64,000 bases of DNA, from NCBI GenBank assembly GCA_001464495.1, contig LNDZ01000032.1:16001-80000 (forward strand), written 5' to 3'. A program made the translations under genes and the position numbers. Under the pieces are notes generated by a model. The model did not search any database. It was not told the DNA's origin and saw nothing but the letters and a program-made list of their open reading frames with translations. This DNA is from Betaproteobacteria bacterium Ga0074130. GTDB taxonomy: Bacteria; Pseudomonadota; Gammaproteobacteria; Burkholderiales; Rhodocyclaceae. Every line of letters starts with the position of its first letter. Position 1 is the first letter of the stretch. This document shows positions 44,634 through 54,986 of the stretch, piece by piece.

Positions 44634-45710
44634 ATGCACAAGCGCATCATCAACATTGAAGCCGCATGGCGATTTCGCAACCATCTGGGGCAGGACATTG
44701 AGCCCGCTCTATTTGATGTTCTTGCGGCAATTGCGGAAACCGGCAAGCTGACCGAGGCAGCCAAGCGTGCCGGCTACTCGTATCGCCATGCTTGGAATCT
44801 CGTGCATAAGTGGTCCGACTTTTTTGGCGTGCCCCTGATCGATACTGAGCAGGGCAAAGGCGCTAGCCTGACCCCGCTGGGCGAGAAGCTAGCCTGGGCA
44901 GCGCAGCGTATCCGTGCCCGTTTGGGCCCCCAGCTGGATAACTTGGCGGCCGAAATTGATCTTGAATTGTTGCGTGCAATCAATGCGTTGGCGCCCGGTA
45001 TCCGGGTTCATGCCAGTCATGGATACGCAATTGCGCGTTTGCCCGAGCTGATGCGCCCTGAAGACAATGTGCGTATCGATCTGCAATATTTGGGGAGCAT
45101 CGATGCTTTGGCCTCGCTTGCGCACGGCAACTGCGATTTGTGCGGTTTCCATGTGCCGCAGCGCCCGCTCAATGATGTCTTACGTGAGCGGCTGACGCGC
45201 TACTTAAAGCCGCGCGACTTTAAGGCCATTAAACTGGTCAGCCGTGTGCAGGGCTTGTATGTCGCGCCGGGAAACCCCAAGAAAATCCATACACTGACCG
45301 ATTTGACACGCCCTGATGTGCGCTTCATCAATCGCCAGCAGAATTCAGGCACCCGATTCCTGCTGGATTTGATGCTCGAGGAGGCGAAAGTCTCCCCGGC
45401 CAAAATTCATGGCTATGAGTCGGTTGAGTTCACCCATGCAGCAGTTGCGGCTTTTATTGCCAGCGGTATGGCAGATGTGGGCTTTGGTGTGCAGGCGGCC
45501 GCCTCCCAGTTCAACTTGGAGTTCATCCCGCTTGCGCATGAAAACTACTGTCTGGCAGGGGCCAAGACAACCTGGGAAACGCCGGCGGTTCAATTGTTGC
45601 TGGAAAAGATTTGCAGCCCGGAGTTTCCCGAGCTGATTGCTAACCTGCCAGGCTACGACGCGACGGGGGCGGGCGACTGGCTGAACCTGAAAGACTTCAG
45701 CCTTAATTAA
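44634..45710 (+). CDS. fdsR: Transcriptional regulator FdsR-like (ModE/LysR-type)
   Basis: 358 residues. The N-terminal winged helix (LTEAAKRAGYSYRHAWNLVHKW) is of the ModE/LysR type; the rest is a periplasmic-binding-like sensor domain (IRVHASHGYAIARLPELM, NRQQNSGTRFLLDLML). Divergent from fdsGBAD, as in autotrophic Betaproteobacteria where FdsR controls formate dehydrogenase. The stop lies inside the 3' end of the convergent GGDEF gene (8-base overlap). Confidence 0.82.
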   Translation: MHKRIINIEAAWRFRNHLGQDIEPALFDVLAAIAETGKLTEAAKRAGYSYRHAWNLVHKWSDFFGVPLIDTEQGKGASLTPLGEKLAWAAQRIRARLGPQLDNLAAEIDLELLRAINALAPGIRVHASHGYAIARLPELMRPEDNVRIDLQYLGSIDALASLAHGNCDLCGFHVPQRPLNDVLRERLTRYLKPRDFKAIKLVSRVQGLYVAPGNPKKIHTLTDLTRPDVRFINRQQNSGTRFLLDLMLEEAKVSPAKIHGYESVEFTHAAVAAFIASGMADVGFGVQAAASQFNLEFIPLAHENYCLAGAKTTWETPAVQLLLEKICSPEFPELIANLPGYDATGAGDWLNLKDFSLN

Positions 45711-46668
45711 CAGTGGGTTTCTGCATGTCTTGTTGATACATGCGGAACCCATTGCCCCCTTGATGCTTCGCCGCATACATCGCGATGTCGGCATGATGCA
45801 GTAGTGTTTCAGCGCTTACAAAATCCGCGGGGTATAGGGTCGCGCCAATACAGGCCTGAACCGTGAGCGTTTGGCCCGAGACATGGAACGGTGGCTCAAG
45901 CGCTTGTAACAGGCGACGAAAGGTCGCCTCATGAGCGCCGTCTTCTCCCAAGTCGCACAGCAGGATGGCAAATTCATCGCCCCCGATGCGCGCCAGTGTG
46001 TCGCTATCGCGTAAGCAACTGCTCAAACGCCGGGCCACGCTAATGAGCACCTCGTCTCCTGTGAGGTGACCGTACAAGTCATTGATCGGTTTGAAATTAT
46101 CAAGATCTAGATAACCGACGGCTAGCCGCTGCGATTGTCGGCGTACGCGAGTCATGGCCTGTTGCAGGCGGTCGGCCAACAGCACGCGATTCGGCAAGTC
46201 TGTCAGGCTATCGTAGTGTGCGAGGTGTTCTAGGTGCGCAGCGTATTCCTGTGTATAAGTGATATCGCTGAAGGTGCCGATATAGTGCGTGACATGGCCG
46301 TCCTCACTATAGATGCTTGAAATATTGAGTAATTCGGCATAGTGAGCGCCATTTTTCTTGCGATTCCAGACAATGCCGCTCCAGTGCCCGCGCTGGCGCA
46401 AGGTTTGCCACATCTCCGCGTAAAAGCGCGCATCTTGGCGGCCGGACTGCAGTAATGAAGGTTTTTTGCCAATAACTTCCCCGGCGCTGTACCCGGTGAA
46501 GGCGCTAAAGGCGTTATTGACGCTGACAATCCGTCCTTCAGCATCGGTAATCATCGCGCCGATGCTGACACGTTCAAAGACGGAGGCGGCAATCTGCACA
46601 AACTCATGGCTTGGAATAGTCCCGCGCTGATCAACCTGCTCGGGTGGTGTGCTTGGGGCGTTGCTCAT
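45703..46668 (-). CDS. PAS-GGDEF diguanylate cyclase
   Basis: 321 residues. A PAS domain with PAC segment (about 25-145: MITDAEGRIVSVNNAFSAFTGY) and a GGDEF domain (about 155-310) with the intact active site IGGDEFAI, so it should make cyclic di-GMP. I see no RxxD inhibitory motif four residues before the active site. No membrane helix, so it is a cytoplasmic sensor with an unknown signal. It is convergent with fdsR. Confidence 0.9.
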   Translation of the reverse strand: MSNAPSTPPEQVDQRGTIPSHEFVQIAASVFERVSIGAMITDAEGRIVSVNNAFSAFTGYSAGEVIGKKPSLLQSGRQDARFYAEMWQTLRQRGHWSGIVWNRKKNGAHYAELLNISSIYSEDGHVTHYIGTFSDITYTQEYAAHLEHLAHYDSLTDLPNRVLLADRLQQAMTRVRRQSQRLAVGYLDLDNFKPINDLYGHLTGDEVLISVARRLSSCLRDSDTLARIGGDEFAILLCDLGEDGAHEATFRRLLQALEPPFHVSGQTLTVQACIGATLYPADFVSAETLLHHADIAMYAAKHQGGNGFRMYQQDMQKPTVN

Positions 46669-46848
46669 GGGGCACTGCTCATGTCAGAGATTCCAGCCCA
46701 AGCATGGGCGCCAATGGGAGAGATCAACGGGAGTCATCTCCATCCTAGAGCTTGTTGCTGCTTTACTGTTGATCCGGGTCAAGCATGTGTGAGGTTCTTC
46801 GGCAGCGGGTGATTGTGTGGGCTTTAGCGCACAAGCGCATGATTCGAC

Positions 46849-46854
46849 TATAAT
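46849..46854 (+). promoter_or_regulatory. -10 box of the ahcY promoter
   Basis: Perfect TATAAT 11 bases before the riboswitch begins, so the transcript would start at or just before the aptamer. The -35 region is weak. Confidence 0.6.
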
Positions 46855-46862
46855 CAGCCCAT

Positions 46863-46950
46863 CTCCGAGGAGCGCTGCGACGGTTCGGTGGTTTTCTTTC
46901 AGAAGACTGCACACCGCCAGGCTCGGTTTTCAGATAGAACTGCGCTCGCC
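46863..46950 (+). ncRNA. SAH riboswitch upstream of ahcY
   Basis: The conserved core is directly visible: CCGAGGAGCGCTGCGACGG at 46865-46883 and CCGCCAGGCTCGG at 46914-46926. P1 pairs 46865-46869 with 46922-46926. A pseudoknot pairs GAGCGC (46870-46875) with GCGCTC (46942-46947), as in the known SAH aptamer. High S-adenosylhomocysteine should turn on ahcY, the gene that removes it. About 90 bases follow before the ahcY start, with a GGAGC-TT-GCTCC hairpin that may be part of the expression platform. Confidence 0.92.
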
Positions 46951-47038
46951 TGACCCACCCGTACCGGGCGGCGCGCAGGTGAGCTGGAGCTTGCTCCACT
47001 GCCTCCTCGTCTCCCGGTCACCGTTCAAGGAGCGAACC

Positions 47039-48442
47039 GTGACTGCAAAGCAAGACTTCATCATTGCCGATATTTCCCTGGCCGATTGGGGCCGCAAGGA
47101 AATCCTCATTGCCGAAACCGAAATGCCGGGCCTGATGGCGATCCGTGAGGAGTATTCGGCCACCAAGCCGCTGCGTGGTGCCCGCATCACCGGCTCACTG
47201 CACATGACTATCCAGACCGCTGTGCTCATCGAGACACTGGTTGATCTGGGTGCAGAAGTGCGCTGGGCGTCGTGCAATATCTTCTCAACGCAAGACCATG
47301 CCGCGGCCGCGATTGCCAAGGCTGGTATTCCCGTCTTCGCCGTGAAGGGCGAAACCCTGGTTGATTACTGGGACTACACCCACCGCATCTTCGAGTGGGC
47401 CGATGGCGGCTACTCGAACATGATTCTGGATGACGGCGGTGATGCAACCCTGCTGCTGCATCTGGGTGCCAAGGCCGAGAAGGATCTGGCTGTATTATCC
47501 AAGCCAGGTTCGGAAGAGGAAACTATTCTCTTCGCAGCGATCAAGGCCAAGCTGGCTACCGATCCGACGTGGTATTCGACCCGTCTGGCGCAAATCAAGG
47601 GCGTAACCGAAGAAACCACCACCGGCGTACATCGTCTGTATCAAATGCATGAGCGTGGCGATCTGAAGTTCCCCGCTATCAACGTGAACGATTCGGTCAC
47701 CAAGTCCAAGTTCGACAATCTGTATGGTTGCCGCGAATCGTTGGTGGACGGTATCAAGCGCGCTACTGACGTGATGATTGCTGGCAAGGTCGCTGTCGTT
47801 TGCGGCTATGGTGACGTGGGCAAGGGTTCAGCCCAAGCACTGCGCGCACTGTCTGCCCAAGTCTGGGTCACTGAAATCGATCCGATCTGCGCGCTGCAAG
47901 CCGCCATGGAAGGCTATCGCGTTGTGACCATGGAATACGCCGCCGACAAGGCTGATATTTTTGTCACCACCACCGGCAACTTCCATGTGATCACCTATGA
48001 CCACATGGCCAAGATGAAGAACAATTCCATCGTCTGTAACATTGGTCACTTCGACAACGAAATCGATGTTGTTTCGTTGGAAAAGAACTGTCAGTGGGAA
48101 GAGATCAAGCCGCAAGTCGACCACGTCATCTTCAAGGACGGCAAGCGCATCATCCTGCTGGCCAAGGGGCGTCTGGTTAACCTGGGTTGCGGTACTGGTC
48201 ACCCGAGTTACGTGATGTCGTCGTCGTTTGCTAATCAAACGATTGCCCAGATCGAGCTGTTCACCCGTACCAGTGATTATCCAGTTGGCGTCTACACGCT
48301 GCCCAAGCATCTGGACGAAAAGGTAGCGCGTTTGCAACTGAAGACGCTGAATGCGCAACTGACTGAACTGACCGACCAGCAAGCCTCCTATATTGGTGTG
48401 CCGAAGGAAGGCCCGTACAAGACCGATCACTATCGTTATTGA
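47039..48442 (+). CDS. ahcY: Adenosylhomocysteinase
   Basis: 467 residues. Splits S-adenosylhomocysteine to adenosine and homocysteine, using bound NAD. Seen: the substrate-binding [24 protein letters not shown], and the NAD site [13 protein letters not shown]. The GTG start is set by AAGGAGCG 5 bases upstream; the frame extends up through the riboswitch but that part is not coding. Regulated by the SAH riboswitch; likely cotranscribed with the holin-like gene and metF. Confidence 0.97.
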   Translation: MTAKQDFIIADISLADWGRKEILIAETEMPGLMAIREEYSATKPLRGARITGSLHMTIQTAVLIETLVDLGAEVRWASCNIFSTQDHAAAAIAKAGIPVFAVKGETLVDYWDYTHRIFEWADGGYSNMILDDGGDATLLLHLGAKAEKDLAVLSKPGSEEETILFAAIKAKLATDPTWYSTRLAQIKGVTEETTTGVHRLYQMHERGDLKFPAINVNDSVTKSKFDNLYGCRESLVDGIKRATDVMIAGKVAVVCGYGDVGKGSAQALRALSAQVWVTEIDPICALQAAMEGYRVVTMEYAADKADIFVTTTGNFHVITYDHMAKMKNNSIVCNIGHFDNEIDVVSLEKNCQWEEIKPQVDHVIFKDGKRIILLAKGRLVNLGCGTGHPSYVMSSSFANQTIAQIELFTRTSDYPVGVYTLPKHLDEKVARLQLKTLNAQLTELTDQQASYIGVPKEGPYKTDHYRY

Positions 48443-48488
48443 TCTGTCTGATCTGCCGCTCTAGCGGCGCTATCCAAGGAGTCCTGAA

Positions 48489-48836
48489 ATGAGTTTGTTG
48501 CTCGTCTGGTTAATCAATGCGATAGCGCTGCTGGGGGTGGCATATCTGATGCCTTCAATTCAGGTGTCGTCTTTCACAACAGCGCTGATTGCAGCACTGT
48601 TGTTAGGTCTGGTGAACACCCTAGTACGGCCAGTGCTAGTAATACTGACTTTGCCGGTCACGCTGCTGACACTGGGGTTGTTCATTTTGGTCATCAATGC
48701 CCTGCTGTTCTGGTTTGTCGGCTCTATCCTGCGCGGTTTTGTGGTCCAGGATTTCATGACCGCATTTATCGGCGCACTGCTTTACAGCATCATTTCCTGG
48801 CTGCTCTCTAGCCTGCTGCTCAAGGGCGGCAAGTAA
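48489..48836 (+). CDS. Phage holin family (PF04020-type) membrane protein
   Basis: 115 residues with four membrane helices. Resembles the YvlD/holin-4-like family of small membrane proteins of unknown role; NTLVRPVLVILTLPVTLLTLG is the family's core. Sits between ahcY and metF, 46 bases after the first and 12 before the second, a neighbourhood found in other Betaproteobacteria. It is not part of a prophage. Confidence 0.8.
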   Translation: MSLLLVWLINAIALLGVAYLMPSIQVSSFTTALIAALLLGLVNTLVRPVLVILTLPVTLLTLGLFILVINALLFWFVGSILRGFVVQDFMTAFIGALLYSIISWLLSSLLLKGGK

Positions 48837-48848
48837 TTCAATACTGTC

Positions 48849-49682
48849 ATGGCACATAATCTTTCGATCGAATTCTTCCCGCCACAGACGCCTGAAGGCG
48901 CGGCCAAGCTGCGGACAACTACTGAACGTCTGGCCGTACTCAAGCCCGACTTTTTTTCAGTGACTTATGGGGCAGGTGGCTCCACGCAGGAGCGTACGTT
49001 TGCAACGGTTCGTGAGATTTCTGCGGCGGGCTATCAGGCGGCACCGCATCTGTCCTGTATTGGCTCAACGCACGAAAAGATTCGCGCCATCCTCGACGAC
49101 TTCACTGCAACAGGTGTTAAGCGCATCGTGGCATTGCGCGGTGATCTGCCTTCCGGCACCGGTGACCCTGGTGAGTTCCGTTATGCGAACGAGCTGGTTG
49201 AGTTCATCCGTGCTGAAACGGGTGACCGTTTTCTGATTGAGGTGGCGGCTTACCCAGAGTGGCATCCGCAAGCGCGTTCGCCGGAAGATGATTTGCAGGC
49301 GTTTGAACGTAAGGTCAAAGCCGGCGCGAACTCGGCAATTACTCAGTATTTCTATAACGCTGATGCTTACTTCCGCTTTGTCGAAGCCGTGCAGCGCCGT
49401 GGCATTGATATTCCTGTAGTGCCCGGCATCATGCCGATTGCCAGTTTTACCAAGCTCGCGCGCTTTTCGGATAGCTGTGGCGCAGAAATTCCACGCTGGA
49501 TGCGCAAGCGTTTTGAAGCGTTGGGTGATGACGCAACATCAATTCGTGCACTCGGCCTTGAGCTGGTCACTGGCTTGTGCCAACAACTATTAGACGGTGG
49601 CGCACCCGGACTGCATTTCTACTCGATGAATCAGGCCGATCTGACGCTTGAGATTGCAGGGCGTCTGGGCTTGCCAAAGTAA
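48849..49682 (+). CDS. metF: 5,10-Methylenetetrahydrofolate reductase
   Basis: 277 residues. FAD enzyme that makes 5-methyltetrahydrofolate for methionine synthesis. Seen: SIEFFPPQTPEGAAKL, FFSVTYGAGGSTQERT, and IPVVPGIMPI. It shares the ahcY transcript, joining homocysteine recycling with the methyl donor supply. It ends 20 bases from the convergent GGDEF-EAL gene. Confidence 0.96.
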   Translation: MAHNLSIEFFPPQTPEGAAKLRTTTERLAVLKPDFFSVTYGAGGSTQERTFATVREISAAGYQAAPHLSCIGSTHEKIRAILDDFTATGVKRIVALRGDLPSGTGDPGEFRYANELVEFIRAETGDRFLIEVAAYPEWHPQARSPEDDLQAFERKVKAGANSAITQYFYNADAYFRFVEAVQRRGIDIPVVPGIMPIASFTKLARFSDSCGAEIPRWMRKRFEALGDDATSIRALGLELVTGLCQQLLDGGAPGLHFYSMNQADLTLEIAGRLGLPK

Positions 49683-49702
49683 GGCAGACAGTTGTTGCGG
49701 CC

Positions 49703-51571
49703 TCAGTGCGCTGGGGTCAGCAAACGCGCTAGTTCAGCCAGTGGCATTGGCCGGCCGGTCCCATATCCTTGCAAGAGGTCGCACTCGTTGTCGAGCAAGC
49801 AGGTGGCTTGTGCCTCGGTCTCGACGCCTTCCGCGACAACGCGCAACCCAAGTGCATGGGCCATGCTCACAATGCCTGTGACAATCGTCAGGCTATTGGG
49901 GTTGTCGGGTAGCTCGCTGACAAAACTGCGGTCAATTTTGAGCTTACTGACAGGCAGCTTGGACAGATAGCTCAATGACGAGTAGCCCGTTCCAAAGTCA
50001 TCAATTGCGATCTTGACGCCAGACGCACTGAGGTCTGCCATGATTTGGCGATACTCGTCCAGCCTATCCATCAACACACTTTCTGTCAGTTCGATCTCGA
50101 TGTCGGCAGCCGTGAGTCCTGCGCTTTCGATGGTGTGCATCATGTCGCGCGCAAAGGTGCGCCGCAGGAATTGGCGTCCGGAGAGGTTCACCGCTACCAC
50201 AGGTACGGGCAAGCCTTGTTGTCGCAGGGAGAGGATGTCCTGACAGACCTGTTGCAGCACATAGTCACCGATATCACTGATCAAACCTGATTCCTCAGCC
50301 ACAGGAATGAACTCGCAGGGAGTGATATTGGTGCCATTCGGCCGCACCCAGCGCACTAGCGCCTCTACGCCCTGAGGCGGCGCTCCCAAGGTTGTGACTT
50401 GAGGCTGGTACACAACAGAGAGTTCGCGATCACGCAGCGCGCGACGCAAGCCTTCTTCAATTTCCAGGCGCCGCCGCACGGCATTGTCCAGCGTGTCCGA
50501 AAAGAACTGGTAGTTACTCTTTCCCAGACTCTTTGCGTGATACATCGCCAAGTCAGCGTGGTGCATGAGGATGGCACCCGCATCGCCATCATCTGGCAGC
50601 ATCGCGATACCAATGCTGAAGCCGATATGCGCGCTGGCTTCGCCCATCAGGAAGGGTTTAGCAGCTTCGCGGACCAGACTTTCGGCGACGTGTGCGGCAT
50701 CTGCCGGGTTCGATGTATTTACGAGAATGGCACCGAACTCATCACCACCCAAACGCGCCACCACATCAGCAGCGCGCAGCGTGTAGGTGATGCGCTGACC
50801 AATCTCCTGCAAGACTTTATCGCCACTGGCATGGCCAAAGCGGTCATTGATTTTCTTGAAACCATCGACGTCGATAAACAGTAGAGCAGACCCGCCACCG
50901 TCACGCTGATGGCGCAACACAGTCTGTTCAATCGCCATCTCGAAGGCATAGCGATTGGAGAGGCCGGTGACACGGTCATAGAGTGCGAGCACATGCAGAT
51001 CATGTTCGGCCTGCTTCATACGCTGCCGCAGCCCGCGACTCATGAGTAGGCCGAGCAAGGTAGCAACGGTCACTGTGCCGAGCAGGCTGGCAATGAAATA
51101 CAGCATGCTGCTGTAGAGCCCATCCAGGGTGACGCGTACCAGCAGCGTGCCAATATCACGCACCCCGCCGTAATTCACGGGGACCGTTACGTTCAGAAAG
51201 CCGGGTTCGAAGAAGTGTCCAATGGCCGGGCTGGCGGCAGGCAGGGCTCTTTGTCTGTCGCGGTCATAACGCGCAAATAATTGGCCGTCACGACGGTAAA
51301 GTCCGGTGTTTTGCACGCGCGGCGCATTAGCCATCGCTGCCAGCATGTCATTCCCCATTTGTGGGTCGCCTGCCGCGAGCGATATCGACACGTTCTCACC
51401 GACCAGCGTGGCTTGCAGTTTGACTTCTGCAAGCAATGAGCCTCGCTCTTCCAGCCAGCGCTGACTGACCAACATTAGAAAGGCAATCAGCAAGGCGAAC
51501 ACAATCACCAGCGCAGTGCCGGTGGGGAACACATTGAGAAGCCAGTGACGGGTGGTGCGGGCCGGTTTCAT
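49703..51571 (-). CDS. Membrane-bound GGDEF-EAL protein
   Basis: 622 residues. A first membrane helix (about 12-32), a periplasmic sensor domain (about 35-150), a second helix (about 157-180), then GGDEF (LGGDEFGAI intact) and EAL (VEALVRW, DDFGTGYSSLSYL, ELTESVL) domains. Both active sites look intact, so it may make or break cyclic di-GMP; the balance cannot be told. The signal is unknown. Confidence 0.9.
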   Translation of the reverse strand: MKPARTTRHWLLNVFPTGTALVIVFALLIAFLMLVSQRWLEERGSLLAEVKLQATLVGENVSISLAAGDPQMGNDMLAAMANAPRVQNTGLYRRDGQLFARYDRDRQRALPAASPAIGHFFEPGFLNVTVPVNYGGVRDIGTLLVRVTLDGLYSSMLYFIASLLGTVTVATLLGLLMSRGLRQRMKQAEHDLHVLALYDRVTGLSNRYAFEMAIEQTVLRHQRDGGGSALLFIDVDGFKKINDRFGHASGDKVLQEIGQRITYTLRAADVVARLGGDEFGAILVNTSNPADAAHVAESLVREAAKPFLMGEASAHIGFSIGIAMLPDDGDAGAILMHHADLAMYHAKSLGKSNYQFFSDTLDNAVRRRLEIEEGLRRALRDRELSVVYQPQVTTLGAPPQGVEALVRWVRPNGTNITPCEFIPVAEESGLISDIGDYVLQQVCQDILSLRQQGLPVPVVAVNLSGRQFLRRTFARDMMHTIESAGLTAADIEIELTESVLMDRLDEYRQIMADLSASGVKIAIDDFGTGYSSLSYLSKLPVSKLKIDRSFVSELPDNPNSLTIVTGIVSMAHALGLRVVAEGVETEAQATCLLDNECDLLQGYGTGRPMPLAELARLLTPAH

Positions 51572-51674
51572 GGGGTTGCAGAGGCGGGAACAGGCCGGGC
51601 AGGGCGAGGCAGGCGAGGCGAAGTGAAAAAATTGAGTCTTCTCAATATATTAGCTTATGTTCGACCGCCTTGGG

Positions 51675-52544
51675 TTAGCGTTTGCCGATTAGGCTGATCC
51701 CGAATGCGACCAGCAGCATGCCGCCGATCTGGAAAAGCGAGATCGGTTCGGCCAACAGCCACCAGCCAAAAAGGATGGTGAGCAGCGGGCCGCTTGAGCC
51801 GATCAGGGCACTGGTAGGGGCGCCGATACGGCGGATGGCAGCGGATAAAGCCAGTACAGGAATGATGGTGGAAAAGAGTGCCATAGCAATTGCCAGTCCG
51901 TGTGTCTGCAAGGGCTGCTGTAGACCTGTGAGCGATTCGGTACCGAGAAAGTGCGCGATGGTGACAGCGGTCGATACCAGCATGGCGAGTGCTGTAAAGC
52001 GTTGTGTCCCAATCTGCTGCAGCATCGGCCCGGTGCCAACCAGATATAAGGCATAGCTCACCGCCGACGCAAACACAAAGCCACTGCCAATCCAGACCGC
52101 GGTGTTGTCGGCCGCAAAGTTAAGGTCGTGAACAAAGGCAGCACCAATACCCAGATAGCAGATGGCGCAGGCGGCCAGTTTCCTCGATGTCAGGCGCTCA
52201 CCTAGAAAGGCTGCACTCAGCAGCAAGGTCAATGTCGGATAGACCGCCAGCACAAGACGCTCTAGACCCGCACTGATGTATTGCAGCCCGATGAAGTCAA
52301 GCAGGCTGGCGCCGTAGTAACCGAATAAACCGAGTACCGCGACCATGCCCCATTGACGCAAACTCAGACGCGGCTTGTCGCGTGATTCGCGCCAGGCAAT
52401 CAAGGCGAACACGGGCAGCGAATACAGCATGCGTAATGTCAGCAATGCCAGGGCACTCAGCGGTATCGGACTGGGCACGGCATAGGCGAGCTTGACCAGA
52501 ATGGCCTTGAAGGAAAAGCCCACCGCCGCCAACACTGCTAACAA
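51675..52544 (-). CDS. EamA/DMT family transporter
   Basis: 289 residues with ten membrane helices in two EamA repeats. The N-terminus has AAVGFSFKAILVKLAYA and the second repeat ends in GWWLLAEPISLFQIGGMLLV, typical of drug/metabolite exporters. The start is uncertain: TTG 52544 is the last possible start before the first helix, has no binding site, and the true one may lie just upstream. It follows the HerA-like gene by about 41 bases. Substrate unknown. Confidence 0.75.
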   Translation of the reverse strand: MLAVLAAVGFSFKAILVKLAYAVPSPIPLSALALLTLRMLYSLPVFALIAWRESRDKPRLSLRQWGMVAVLGLFGYYGASLLDFIGLQYISAGLERLVLAVYPTLTLLLSAAFLGERLTSRKLAACAICYLGIGAAFVHDLNFAADNTAVWIGSGFVFASAVSYALYLVGTGPMLQQIGTQRFTALAMLVSTAVTIAHFLGTESLTGLQQPLQTHGLAIAMALFSTIIPVLALSAAIRRIGAPTSALIGSSGPLLTILFGWWLLAEPISLFQIGGMLLVAFGISLIGKR

Positions 52545-52585
52545 CAGTCCGAGTGTGCGAGGTGAATTGAGTGAGGCGGGAATAA

Positions 52586-54112
52586 TCAGCGTCGCCTTCC
52601 GCCGAGGATGGAGCCGAGCACACCGCGCACAATTTCTCGGCCCAGTTGTGAGCCGATGCTGCGTGCAGCGCTCTTGATGGCAGCTTCAGTGGCGGTTTGG
52701 CGACGGTTGCTACTCGTGCTGCCACCGCCAAAGAGATCGCCGAGCACTTCGCCAAACCCGCCACTGCTGGTTGGTTCAGATTGGGGGACGGGCTGAGGTA
52801 CCGGCTGCGGAGCTTGTGCTGTTGGTGGCTTTGCTGCTGACGCACCCTTGAGTTTTTCATAAGCAGATTCGCGGTCGACAGCTTGTTCGTAATGGCCGAA
52901 CAAGAGCGAGCCCTTGATAGCTGCGCTGCGCTCCTCCGCCGTCATTGGGCCAATGCGTGAGGCGGGCGGCATGATGAATGCGCGCTCAACAATCCCGGGC
53001 CGGCCCTGTTCATCTAGCAGAGAGACCAGGGCCTCGCCGACGCCGAGCTCGGTGATTGCGGTCTCGGCATTGATCTTGGGGTTGGCACGCATGGTCTCTG
53101 CCGCGGCCTTGACGGCTTTTTGGTCGCGCGGGGTGAATGCACGGAGTGCGTGCTGCACGCGATTGCCAAGCTGGCCGAGAATTTTGTCCGGGATATCAAG
53201 CGGGTTCTGCGTGACAAAAAACACACCAACGCCCTTGGACCGGATCAGGCGCACCACCTGTTCAACCTTTTCGAGAAGCGCGGGTGGCGCATCGTTGAAG
53301 AGCAGGTGGGCTTCGTCGAAGAAAAATACCAGCTTGGGTTTATCGAGATCGCCAGCTTCCGGCAGTTGTTCAAACAGCTCGGCCAGCAGCCACAGCAGGA
53401 AGGTGGCATACAGGCGCGGATTGTTCATCAGCTTTTCGGCCGCAAGGATGTTGATTACGCCGCGACCATCTGCCGCGGTTTGCATCAAGTCGGCAATGTC
53501 GAGCATGGGCTCGCCGAAAAACACATCGCCGCCTTGCTCCTCTAATTGCAGAAGGCCACGCTGGATGGCGCCAATGGATGCCGCCGAGACGTTGCCATAA
53601 TCAGTGGTGTATTGCTTGGCGTTCTCGCCAACGTGCTGGACCATGGCACGCAGGTCCTTGAGGTCAAGCAGGAGCAGGCCTTGGTCGTCTGCAATTTTGA
53701 AGACGAGCTGCAACACGCCTTCCTGCGTGTCATTGAGGTTGAGCAGGCGACCGAGAAGAAGCGGGCCTAGATCCGAAATCGTGGCGCGTACCGGATGACC
53801 GCCACTGCCGAACACATCCCAGAACACCACACTGTTGGCCTTTGGCGACCAATCGCTGATACCCAGCGCATCCAGACGCTTCTTGAACTTGTCGCTCTCC
53901 GCACCAGCTTCGCCAAGCCCAGACAGATCACCTTTCACGTCTGCCATGAAGACAGGCACGCCGACTGAGGCCAGTTGCTCAGCCAGTGTCTGCAACGTGA
54001 CTGTCTTGCCCGTTCCGGTGGCGCCGGTAATCAAGCCGTGGCGGTTGGCCAATGCGGGGAGTAGGTCTAGGGTCAGATCATTAGCGCGGGCAATAGGCAA
54101 GGGGCGGGACAT
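52586..54112 (-). CDS. HerA-like ATPase (DUF853/YjgR family)
   Basis: 508 residues. Walker A GATGTGKT near residue 30, Walker [14 protein letters not shown], and [28 protein letters not shown] are typical of the DUF853 group, hexameric HerA/FtsK-type ATPases. The C-terminal third is rich in Ala, Pro and Gln and ends in GRRR. Function unproven; it is a core gene in many proteobacteria, so I do not count it as a defence gene. Confidence 0.88.
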   Translation of the reverse strand: MSRPLPIARANDLTLDLLPALANRHGLITGATGTGKTVTLQTLAEQLASVGVPVFMADVKGDLSGLGEAGAESDKFKKRLDALGISDWSPKANSVVFWDVFGSGGHPVRATISDLGPLLLGRLLNLNDTQEGVLQLVFKIADDQGLLLLDLKDLRAMVQHVGENAKQYTTDYGNVSAASIGAIQRGLLQLEEQGGDVFFGEPMLDIADLMQTAADGRGVINILAAEKLMNNPRLYATFLLWLLAELFEQLPEAGDLDKPKLVFFFDEAHLLFNDAPPALLEKVEQVVRLIRSKGVGVFFVTQNPLDIPDKILGQLGNRVQHALRAFTPRDQKAVKAAAETMRANPKINAETAITELGVGEALVSLLDEQGRPGIVERAFIMPPASRIGPMTAEERSAAIKGSLLFGHYEQAVDRESAYEKLKGASAAKPPTAQAPQPVPQPVPQSEPTSSGGFGEVLGDLFGGGSTSSNRRQTATEAAIKSAARSIGSQLGREIVRGVLGSILGGRRR

Positions 54113-54260
54113 AAGCGCTCCAGTATGGGCGGGGTGGTGAATGGTAGAATTCCATCATTCTAATGACAGGCACTGATTGGTGCTTGCCTTCACTCACTCA
54201 AGCACGCGAATAAGTACGTAACAAGTACGCAAAAGCGTAGGCAATAAAAAGGACATTGTT

Positions 54261-54986
54261 ATGGCCGGACACAGTAAATGGGCCAATATCCAGCACCGCA
54301 AGGGCCGTCAGGACGAAAAGCGCGGTCGTGTTTTCTCCCGTATCTCGAAGGAAATCACCGTTGCTGCCAAGATGGGGGGCGGTGACCCCAGCTTCAACCC
54401 GCGTCTGCGCATGGCTGTGGACAAGGGCAAGAGCGTCAATATGCCTGCAGACAATGTCGAGCGCGCCATCAAGAAGGGTACCGGCGAACTGGAAGGCGTG
54501 GATTACGTTGAAATCCGCTACGAAGGCTACGGTATCGCTGGCGCCGCCGTGATCGTTGATTGCTTGACAGACAACAAAACCCGCACAGTTGCCGAAGTTC
54601 GCCATGCGTTCAACAAGCACGGCGGGAACATGGGTACGGATGGTTGCGTGGCCTTCATGTTCGATCACATTGGTCAGTTCCTCTTTGCACCGGGGACCGA
54701 CGAAGACGCGCTGATGGAAGCGGCACTGGAAGCCGGTGCCGAAGACGTCGCAACCAATGACGATGGCTCCATCGAAGTGATCAGCAGCTTTGCTGACTAT
54801 CTGTCGGTTAAAGAGGCGCTTGAAAAGGCGGGCTTCAAGGCAGAGATGTCGGAAGTCACGATGCGTCCGCAGAATGAAATCACCTTGACCGGTGATGACG
54901 CCATCAAGATGCAGAAGTTGCTTGATGCGATCGAGGATCTGGACGATGTGCAGGATGTGTACACCTCTGCACTGATCGAAGAGTAA
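54261..54986 (+). CDS. yebC: YebC/PmpR family protein
   Basis: 241 residues. Starts [18 protein letters not shown], the family hallmark. Described as a transcription regulator and, more recently, in relief of ribosome stalling at proline runs; the role here is not known. ruvC follows with no gap, the standard yebC-ruvC order. A possible ribosome site AAAGGAC lies 7 bases upstream. Confidence 0.95.
   Translation: MAGHSKWANIQHRKGRQDEKRGRVFSRISKEITVAAKMGGGDPSFNPRLRMAVDKGKSVNMPADNVERAIKKGTGELEGVDYVEIRYEGYGIAGAAVIVDCLTDNKTRTVAEVRHAFNKHGGNMGTDGCVAFMFDHIGQFLFAPGTDEDALMEAALEAGAEDVATNDDGSIEVISSFADYLSVKEALEKAGFKAEMSEVTMRPQNEITLTGDDAIKMQKLLDAIEDLDDVQDVYTSALIEE

Noticed and set aside
48489..48836. Prophage remnant
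   Set aside because: The protein is named holin-like only by family title; no phage structural or replication genes are nearby and it sits in a metabolic operon.
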